From Hygrophila difformis (taxonomy: Eukaryota; Streptophyta; Magnoliopsida; Lamiales; Acanthaceae), in the NCBI GenBank assembly GCA_030278955.1, contig JAOANR010000003.1, forward strand, positions 34,738,054 to 34,802,053: a stretch of DNA of 64,000 nt. Reading direction: 5' to 3'. Below are positions 56,717 through 64,000 of this stretch, piece by piece. The position numbers were made by a program, and so were the translations under genes. The notes under the pieces are model-generated. The model saw nothing but the letters and a program-made list of their open reading frames with translations, did no database searches and was not told the origin of the DNA. Position 1 is the stretch's first letter, and each line of letters starts with the position of its first letter.

Positions 56717-57484
56717 TCAACGGCTTCGTCGAATCCATTCTTCTGGAAGGGTTACATCCTTCCATTGGAGGGATCTGGCGACAACAGCATTGGACCTCTG
56801 TAGGTCAGTTTGTAAGAGAAGGGTTTCACCTTTCTTACTGTGGAATTTTACTTTAGTAGCAAAAGCTGAAAGAATGGCTTTATAGTATATTCTGAAGACA
56901 ATAGCAACAGGGATGGATCCTTCCAACATTTTGTAATTATGAGTTTTGATTTGGAGGACAAGGGATTTTAGGATGTTTTTGTCACGGAGGGATATAGTAA
57001 GATTGGGATAGCAATCAAAGGATATGGGTCCAGTACAAAGACTTGATTCAACCGAACTTAAAAGGGATTCATCAAAGTTGGTGAACCTAGCATCCCGGCG
57101 TATGGCTAGGATAGAAGTATCAAGGCCTTCTTTAGTAAGGGGTTTAATACCCACCTGGACTAATCCTATATGAATGTATTTATAACCTTTTGAGAAATGC
57201 TTAGAGAGGGAATCAGGTGAGAGCAGATTTATTGTTTCAAAAGGTTTGAAGAGCTGGATATGTCTCTCTTCAGTTTTTATAGCTAGGTCAGTAGAGAAGG
57301 AGAGGAATTTGGAGGTTTGGTATATTTCATTTTTTGAGACTTTTGGAATAGTCCAATCATCAATAGATTTGTTAAAATCTTCAATGATGGTTTCTTCCGA
57401 CCGGACTAGTTTTTTAGGACTAGAAGTACTGGATGTGCTTTGTTCTGACGAACAAGAGAAGGAGCGTGGCAAGAGGCGATCCAT
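56717..57484 (-). CDS. Viral movement protein (30K superfamily), left unit
   Basis: ATG 57482-57484 starts MDRLLPRSFSCSSEQS; about 255 codons to a stop at 56717. Conserved caulimovirid blocks: YKYIHIGLVQVGIKPLT, TSILAIRRDARFTNF and GPISFDCYPNLTISLRD (the D of the 30K fold). These proteins widen plasmodesmata for cell-to-cell spread. The following frame begins 17 nt later with an ATG (56700), so either a frameshift ended the polyprotein here or the ORF is natural. No internal stop. Confidence 0.8.
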   Translation of the reverse strand: MDRLLPRSFSCSSEQSTSSTSSPKKLVRSEETIIEDFNKSIDDWTIPKVSKNEIYQTSKFLSFSTDLAIKTEERHIQLFKPFETINLLSPDSLSKHFSKGYKYIHIGLVQVGIKPLTKEGLDTSILAIRRDARFTNFDESLLSSVESSLCTGPISFDCYPNLTISLRDKNILKSLVLQIKTHNYKMLEGSIPVAIVFRIYYKAILSAFATKVKFHSKKGETLLLQTDLQRSNAVVARSLQWKDVTLPEEWIRRSR

Positions 57485-57842
57485 GAGTGTTGGCAATTAC
57501 ACAAGTGTTTACTTACAATCCTGGGAGTATCTGGATAAACGACTCTTCTGGTCTCGGGTTAAGAAACTCCAAGGCAAGGGGTTCTCAGTATTCACCTGTT
57601 AAACAAAACAACATAGATAAATAACCTCTTTACACTCCCCTTGGCTCTGATACCAAAGAGGCCGCAAGGGGAGTATTTACCTCTATGGATCCATACCATC
57701 GAGGTTATCAGAGCACTCCCCTTTTGATACCATAAATAACCTCTTTACATAGTCAAGGTCAAGCTTCGATTCACTAAAGAAATGTTGTACTGTCAATAAG
57801 ATTTAGGAGGGGAGTATTTACCTCTATGGCTCTGATACCAAA
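57485..57842 (-). other. Junction of viral units: leader with two primer sites
   Basis: Primer-site sequence TGGTATCAGAGCC occurs twice on the minus strand (57643-57655 and 57828-57840), 185 bp apart. The DNA between contains shuffled leader pieces (GGGGAGTATTTACCTCTATG twice, at 57667 and 57811). This is a rearranged terminal redundancy at the head-to-tail joint. Confidence 0.75.
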
Positions 57843-58926
57843 GAGGCCGCAGAATCAAAGAGTGTAAAGATGTTTGAAACTACACATGATGGTGTCAAAA
57901 CCATCTAACTCGAGAATGAACCCGAGAGGTGTGAAGGGGTGGGATGAAGTTAGTAGTCTGGCCAGGCCAGTCGTAAGTTAATAGCAGAAAATTAAATGGG
58001 GAAAGGGGAAGTTAGATGGTTAGCAAGGCGGCAAAGCCGTCCATGGTGCAGTGTAACATAATGTAAAAAGGGGGAGGGATGAGTTATGATGTTAGAGAGG
58101 AGGCAAAGCCGTCCATGAAATAGAGTAGTCGGGAAACAACAGTTGTTTTGGAATATTTAACCGCTTTTTATTAGGTCTGCCTCATAATCTAATAAGTGAT
58201 ACTTGGTACTCAGACTTCCCAAAGTGAGGGTTTTACCTCTGGATCCTCGGGATTCAAGGATAATCACTCGTGACTGGGACTGGTATTACAACGCTATTCC
58301 GGTGACTTATACAGGATTTCCGGTCACTCAACTATGCTAGAAATTATGCACATATAGGAACTCACAACCAACTAAGACACAGTTATGCTATCACTCTAAC
58401 AGGAACACTCCAACAGGAATGACAACTCTTGATGATCGGAGGAAGTCGGCTCCGGCGGGATTCTTCCGGTGGGATTTCACTGTTTCTCTCACTAGGGTCG
58501 TGCTTCAAAACCTGGCCTCCTTCTTCCAGCAATGGCTCTATATATAGGGGATGGCGGAGGGCCTTTCAGCAAATTTGATGTCGAATATCCGAAACTTGGA
58601 GGACCGAATTGCAAATTCGGGGTGAGTGGTGACAAATGTGGCGGACAAGGTGTGAAAGTAGTGGTGACATGTCTCCATATTTTGCGGGGAATAATCTGAT
58701 TATCATCATTTTTTTTTTTTAAGTCTGGGACAGGCTCCGGCGGGATTTTTTCGGAGCATGATCAAACTTAAATATAGACTGTAACAAAGCAGATAAAATA
58801 CATGGGTTTTGTCTCTTTTTTTTTTTTTTTTTTCAGGCTCCTGCAGGATTTCTTCGGAGCATTTGTGTTCAACATAAAAATTGCAAGAGGAACGAAGTGC
58901 TGCTGCGAGTGGGGTTTTTTTTTTTT
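57843..58926 (-). other. Viral leader, promoter and intergenic region, right copy
   Basis: Near-identical to 49281-50674 but without the 165-bp and 120-bp duplications. TATA CTATATATAG at 58538-58547, AATAAA at 58167-58172 (minus strand). Transcription from this promoter would run left through the whole unit to the poly(A) signal at 49777. Confidence 0.85.
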
Positions 58927-60361
58927 TTAAAAAAAAAACCCACTATTTCCAAAACAAGATGATGTACCTTCGGAAGTCGATGCACTATCAGGGGGTGTTT
59001 GGAGTTCTTGCATGATTTTCATTGCCTCTTCCGGGGTTTTTGCAGCGGCAATTCTTGCTGCGATCTGATTCTTACATTCTTCAAACATGATTTGTGCAGG
59101 TGTTCGTTTTTCAGTGATGCTTCTTCGTTTCTTGTCTAGTTGGATCCACTGTTCAACTTGTTCTGGAAAGATGCTTCTAATAATGTTACTCTTGTTCCAC
59201 CATTTGACTTTAAATCTTCTCCTCAAGACTCGTTGCGGAGAACCATGAATTTCTAGATTCCAGGTAAATATCCATGGACAATAGAACTTTGTGCAGAAAT
59301 TGGTGAGGAGGTCAAAGGAATCTTTTTCATGGGGGGTAGGATGATATTGGGAGGAGAAAATCTCAAAGGACTGTTGAACGAGGGACGGTAGTATCTGCGG
59401 AACTGAACCAAAATGGTTCCACCAACTGGACCACCAGATCGGGTAGGAATTCAGGTCTGTGGATCTATCAAAATAGAATAACCAGGTATGGTATTTGGTC
59501 GGGTTTGTTACCCAAAAGGCATTGAACCAGGCCTGCTGGTATTCAAAGTAGTTGAAGTGTTTTTTGGCGAATGGGTGGGATTTATATTTTGTGCCAAAAG
59601 CAATTGGTTCGGTAAGGGATCCATACCATTTTGAGGGTGGAATGACTCTGAAGATTTTGCACTGGGAGTATATAATTTCAGAGGGATTGGATCTGGATTT
59701 TTCATGCTTAATCTGGGCTGATTCTGTAAATTCGAGGATGGACTCATAATAGAGTTGGGATTTGTCATCATCGAATTTTTTGAACCAGATGTTTTTCCCA
59801 AAAATGGCTTCTGCCGTAACATAAGGATCTTCTCTGTCAAAACCAGGTTCTATGGTTATCATATTCTGGAATTGTAATTTGAGGAACCATTCTGTTGGGG
59901 AGGGTTGTGTAGATTGGATAGTGGAGTCGGAGGTCTTTTTGGCAAATGAGGAAGATGAGTATGTATCAGAGATGGTTTTTTGCTGATCAATGGCTGGGGA
60001 TTCATTAGCCTGGGGGGATTTGCTGGAGAGGTATGGGTGCTGGAATTTCTGAGATCTTTTTGGGATTATTAGGGGATTCGGGTGGATTGTCAGCGGATTC
60101 GGGATTTTGATCATCAGGGTCAGACTCGTGTTGGCTGTGTGTGGGGCTCCAAGTAACAAAGTATTGAAAGTTACCGTTTGAGGAGTCGATAGCACCAACA
60201 TGAGGATCTCCTTTTTCAAACCTTTCTTTGAGGGATTTGTGAGTATTTTTATTCTGCGCAGTATTCGCAGTGACCTTCTTGCTGGCTCGAGTCCTCAGTT
60301 CTTTATCAGTGTATATTCTGACCGGTTTGGGAGGCATTTTCCCTGTTTTGCAAAAATTCAC
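58927..60361 (-). pseudogene. Viral ORF2 (unknown function), right copy, one frameshift
   Basis: Almost identical to 50675-52109. Here the G-run near 59330 is one shorter than in the left copy, so the C-terminal 400 codons are open, but a different G-run at 60012-60017 has one extra base and separates the first 118 codons. The two copies are therefore broken at different homopolymers. Confidence 0.8.
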
Positions 60362-60545
60362 GCGTTAGAAAATCAGGAATGTAATTATTTTCACCTTTAA
60401 TATATTCAATATCAAAATCGAAAGCACTTAAGAGTCCCTGCCATCTAGCAAAAATTTGTTTAGAGACTAAGTTTTGGACATCCTTTTGAAGGATTTCCTT
60501 AGCACTTTTGCAATCAACTCTGAGAATGAATTTTTGGTTGATCAG
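60306..60545 (-). pseudogene. Viral RNase H 3' end, right unit, cut by RT6
   Basis: Last 80 or so codons of RNase H (DCKSAKEILQKDVQNLVSKQ, ADFL-type end IPDFLTREFL), identical in plan to 52054-52290. Homology ends at ATCAG (60541-60545), where the RT6 LTR begins. Confidence 0.9.
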
Positions 60546-63135
60546 TGTAACACCCCGGTTTTTGGTCACCCAGGTCGGGATGTCACCGCCACACCTCCCT
60601 AGCAAGACACGGTTTCTCCGAGCTTACTAAAGAGATGCAAGGCTATGGTTTTTCAGAATTTAAAACATTTAAACAGCCCATTTATACAATTTAAAAATAG
60701 TACATCAAAGTTGCAGCGGAAAAATAATATTTACATATATGTATCGCAGCGAAATTTAAATATAGGGCCAACATGGCCTAATCACGGGTTAAACAGGCCC
60801 GTTCATGCAAGATCTTGTCTAATACAAAAATTCAAAATAATATATCACCCCAAGCTTCCCGTGTATGCATATGACGATGCATAATTCTCAACTCTGGAAG
60901 GAAAAGAAAAAAGAAAATATGGTTTTGGTCAGCACTACGTGCTGAGTAAGTTAACACATACATAACTATGGGGTTTCAAAGCCATTATTTAATGTTTAAA
61001 GAAAACATGTGCACAACACCACATAATTTAACTCATTTATCTAACAATAATCAAATGACATAATTTAAAGGATAGAGGTTTCATAAGATCATAAATATAA
61101 TTTGCAAAGCAATATAATTGTAGGACATAATTTAAAAGCATAATCCAAAAGGAACAATTTTCGAGTCTCCTAGTTTCATATCTCATGTCTCATGTTCCAA
61201 GTTTATATTTCAATTTCCATTCGGCAAGTTTTATATTTCAATTGCCTTTCGGCAAGCGGTATATTTCAATTGCCTTTCGGCAAGCAAGATTTTTCAATTG
61301 CCTTTCGGCAAGCAGGATATTTCAATTGCCTTTCGGCAAGCAAGATTTTTCAATTGCCTTTCGGCAAGCAGGATATTTCAATTGCCTTTCGGCAAGCAAG
61401 ATTTTTCAATTGCCTTTCGGCAAGCAGGATTTTTCACGTGTATTTTATTTCAAAGGAATTCCCAATCATTTAAACCTTAAAGGCTAATTTCTCAAGTTTA
61501 GTAAGTTTCTCAAAATATACTATTTCAGGACGCTATCCGCTCCGATATCATTCAAAATCTTTTTCAACAAGATTTTTCAAGATTTGACTCGGTCAACCAT
61601 CGTTTACTCTTAAATTCGTCTAAATTCAGATTTAATTCCAAAAATTCCGAAAGTTCACTACTGACTTAGAAACGTCGAGACGAACAACTTTCGTGTTTTA
61701 ACTTTTTCAATCCGAGATACCCAAATATGTCAAAAACGTCAATTTTCGCATAAGAACAAATCTGTCCGAATTTTATATGTCACAGTTTAAAGATTTCAAA
61801 TTCTACCATAGCAAATCAACTCCAAATTTAATGAAATTTGACAGAGATCATCTTAAGACATTTATCTACAACTTTCATGTTTGGCCAAAGATCTAAAACA
61901 GCCTAGATCCTATGTGAAAAACGTGATCAAGATCGTTCCTAAGTTTTGTCCAAGATTTCAAGATCTAGATTTAAACAGCTCGGTTTCAATGGGTTTTCAC
62001 ATATCAAATCAATTCCAAAAATTCTCAAAAATTTACAGTAGCTAGATCTAAGTCTTAGGAACGTTTTTCATGTTTTAAGTTTTTCCGTTTGAGTTCGTTT
62101 TAAGGTTCGGAAAAATTCAACAAATCTGTTGCGCCGATAGAAAGTTTAGATTGACAGATTTACGGTTTCTTGATAATCTTTTAGTTTTGAATGTTTTAAT
62201 TCATCCCAAAACCATGTAAGAGTTAACTTACCGAGTTTATGAACGTCGGGGATGTCTAATTCGGAGGCGTGGCTTCCAGATCACCGTTTCTCCTCTCCGT
62301 TCGTCGGGTTCTACGATCCAGATTCAATACGGGGTGTAGAAAGAAAAGAACCGAAGTTAGAATCCGTTTTCGGATTGAAACGTGAAGAGATTTATCGAAC
62401 CAGAGCTTACCACAACGTTTGGAGACCCTTGGATTTTCGTCCAAAGCTGCTGCCTCCGTTTGGTGCTATCCGTCGACTCCGAATTTAGGGTTTCGAATGT
62501 GTAGAGAGTTGTAGGGTTTCGTAAAGGTATTCGGAGCTCCTAGAAGGTCTTATTTATAGATATCTAAGACCTAGGGCGTCCAAAATCTGACCCCAAGGGT
62601 CTTGGGTCGAGAGACGTTCAACCGAAAGTCGAAAAATCCGCGTTCGGGCGAGAAAATCTCGCTTGGTTTGTTGCTGCCAGAGTGGCGCGGTCGTGGCGCG
62701 GTCTAAGGCCATTAACCGCGCGGCCAGCGCGCCACTCACGCCTGGACTCCGGTCCGGGCGGGTCGTGCGATCCGTCGTGCTTTTCCGCCTCTCTTTCGGG
62801 TTTCTATCCCTCTATGCTCCCGAATTCCGATTTCCGGGGTATCTTCGGGTTTCTACTTTCTCTCTAAATTTATTCTCGGGTCTAATTGGATGTTTGGACT
62901 CGAATCCTCGAGTTCATTAGTGTCGAGTTTCGGTGTATAATTTATTTACCTTTAATCCATCCTTTTATTTAATTAAATTCCTTTAATTCCTATTTAAGTA
63001 AAAATCTCATTTCCTCATTTCCTTATCTTTATTTATTTCTTTATTTGCTGGATTAATTTATTTATTTATGGTATTTATTTTATTTATTATTTAATTATTG
63101 TTTTATTTTATATTGGAAAATTCTCGGGTATTACA
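60546..63135 (-). repeat. RT6 3' LTR
   Basis: TGTAACACCCCGG to GGGTATTACA, 2590 bp, closest to the RT5 LTR. Minus-strand TATAAATA at 62551-62558, GC-rich module 62690-62775. Candidate intron donor CTCG|GTAAGT (first base 62231) to acceptor CTTCCAG|AGTT (last base 60894), 1338 bp. Confidence 0.93.
61208..61431 (-). repeat. 28-bp minisatellite (8 units) in the RT6 LTR
   Basis: Eight head-to-tail 28-bp units with core CAATTGCCTTTCGGCAAGCA; unit 1 is diverged, the last six nearly identical and alternating in their final bases. Each holds TTGCC-TTTC-GGCAA, a 5-bp stem. It lies inside the candidate intron; the other LTRs have unrelated arrays or none there. Confidence 0.92.
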
Positions 63136-63423
63136 GTCTACCCTCCTTAAGAATCAACTTCGTCCTCGAAGTTGTGTTTCGGCTTTTCTCGTGCTAAAGT
63201 CTTTTTGTTTGTTTTATCATTTTGTGACTGAACTTAGAATTAAAACTTCTAAGCTGCCTACGTACCCGGTGAAGGGATCAAGCCATAACGTAGTTCAAAA
63301 CAATTTGAATATGTTTATTTATTCATTCGGAATACATATCGTCGAAAATAAATGTCTATTTTACGGGGTATTACATCCTCTCCCCCTTAGGACTTCAGTT
63401 ATGTCCCCATAACTGCCTACTTA
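63136..63423 (-). other. RT6 3' UTR with hairpin and purine tracts
   Basis: On the minus strand: CTAAGGGGGAGAGGATG (63372-63388), GGGTACGTAGGCAGC (63255-63270), hairpin CAACTTCG-AGGA-CGAAGTTG (63155-63174), polypurine AAGGAGGGTAGAC against the LTR. The first tract follows codons equivalent to the TVMGT end of pol. Confidence 0.85.
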
Positions 63424-64000
63424 TTATTCTCTTCCTTGATCTCCTTTTTGTGGGTTTATCAATTCTATCCTCTTCTCAATCATCTCCTCACGAACATTAC
63501 ATTCTCTAATCATGTGGTCTTCCCCACCACATCTATAACAAGTCCCACGCCTTGGGCACTCGCGCACCAGATGGGCTTGATGGCATTGTGGGCAACGGGG
63601 TACGACTGTACGACGTATGCCATTTCTCCCATTATAGAAATCCTTATTCTCGTTCCTATCTTGTCCACCGTTATTGCTCCGATTCTTCTTCTCAAATCCT
63701 TGCGAGTCCTTGCTCGTCTCCCCATTTTCCTTACGCTTCAGTTGCTGGACTCGATCAATTGCTACAGCTCGATCATAAACCGTCTGCAGGTTCGTGAATT
63801 GTCCTACTGCAAGTATCTCCCGGATACTAAGGTTCAGACCCATCTCGAATTTCTGAGCCTTGTCAGAGTCGGTTGGTACTATCCTCGTAGCAAATCGTAC
63901 TAACTCCTTAAACCGGGTGTAATACTCCTGCACCGTCCGTCCCTCTTGCTTCAGTGATAAAAACTCTTCGTACATTGCCGCCTTGGTGCTCATGGGGTAG
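63424..64000 (-). pseudogene. gag: RT6 gag, 3' part, partial at the window edge
   Basis: Open from the edge to TAA 63424-63426. [40 protein letters not shown], a basic Asn-rich region, then CPQCHQAHLVREC and CYRCGGEDHMIREC (CX2CX4HX4C), ending GDQGRE. No stop within the visible part, so this may be an intact Gag. In RT4 the same region reads on into protease; here it stops and the next bases match the pol 3' end, so the stop is created at a deletion joint. Confidence 0.85.

Larger units (their letters stand above)
49269..60545 (-). mobile_element. Endogenous caulimovirid (pararetrovirus), tandem partial array
   Basis: Minus-strand viral DNA, head to tail. One full unit runs from the tRNA primer site at 57643 down to the next at 49270 (about 8.4 kb): movement protein, coat protein, protease, RT, RNase H, downstream ORF2, promoter, leader. 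To its right lies about 2.7 kb of a second unit (end of RNase H, ORF2, promoter, leader), cut at 60546 by RT6. Gene order in one long frame plus a downstream ORF resembles florendovirus/petuvirus; genus was not tested. Nuclear integration of such viruses is passive, often as tandem or rearranged copies. All major frames are broken. Confidence 0.92.
60546..64000 (-). mobile_element. RT6: minus-strand chromovirus derivative inserted in the virus
   Basis: 3' LTR 60546-63135, 3' UTR, then gag running off the right edge. gag is joined directly to the pol 3' end/3' UTR, so protease, RT, RNase H and integrase are missing. Same gag-only plan as RT3 but with a different deletion point. Insertion into viral RNase H shows it arrived after the virus. 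Candidate target duplication ATCAG (60541-60545) cannot be verified. Confidence 0.9.

Noticed and set aside
61208..61431. 28-bp repeats as a CRISPR array
   Set aside because: Units are directly adjacent with no unique spacers, inside a plant LTR.
61185..61487. 100-codon repetitive ORF with a FQLPFGKQ-like unit
   Set aside because: Simply the translation of the 28-bp minisatellite; 28 is not a multiple of 3, so all three frames are open.

Overview
The window is repeat-dominated plant nuclear DNA, most probably from a eudicot. The evidence is long-LTR Ty3/gypsy chromoviruses of Tekay/Del type, an Athila-like ORF, a plant L1-type LINE, a hAT element, a plant-type telomeric motif (TTTAGGG) and an endogenous plant pararetrovirus. 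I see no intact host gene, rRNA or tRNA gene. The ORFs that matter are element genes, nearly all broken.

Layout. 1-4363: 5' part of a minus-strand chromovirus (called RT1 here: LTR, upstream ORF, gag). 4364-5155: unique sequence with a promoter-like block. 5156-39348: a four-deep nest of related chromoviruses, each resolved by a perfect 5-bp target duplication: RT2 (plus, TAAAG) carries RT3 (minus, CAAAG) in its 3' LTR; RT3 carries RT4 (plus, CATAA) in its 3' LTR; RT4 carries RT5 (plus, GGGCT) in its 5' LTR. RT5 in turn contains, in place of its gag-protease-5' RT, an antisense Athila-like gene with a 5'-UTR intron. 39354-45515: mostly unrecognised sequence, with two striking clusters of the palindrome AATTCGAATT. 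45532-47738: internally deleted LINE with a 16-bp duplication. 47947-48445: small hAT element with an 8-bp duplication. 49269-60545: tandem (about 1.35 units) minus-strand endogenous caulimovirid, interrupted at 60546 by another minus-strand chromovirus (RT6) that runs off the right edge.

How the parts relate. RT1-RT6 share one LTR plan: short U3 with a GC-rich module and TATA box, then a very long R-U5 containing what looks like a conserved 1.3-1.7 kb intron, an initiator-tRNA-Met primer site, and a hairpin plus purine tract before the 3' LTR. RT4 is the only copy with a near-complete gag-pol, and it has stops and a frameshift. RT3 and RT6 have independently kept gag and lost most or all of pol; RT2 keeps only the integrase end. 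RT1, RT4 and RT5 carry an extra coiled-coil-like ORF between the primer site and gag. The viral array keeps a promoter and poly(A) signal in each copy, so a longer-than-genome transcription unit is laid out, but every viral reading frame examined is broken.

The less familiar signals are the LTR intron, the upstream coiled-coil ORF, telomere-like leader repeats, the captured antisense gene in RT5, and the AATTCGAATT quartets. All comparisons were made by eye; no database search was run.
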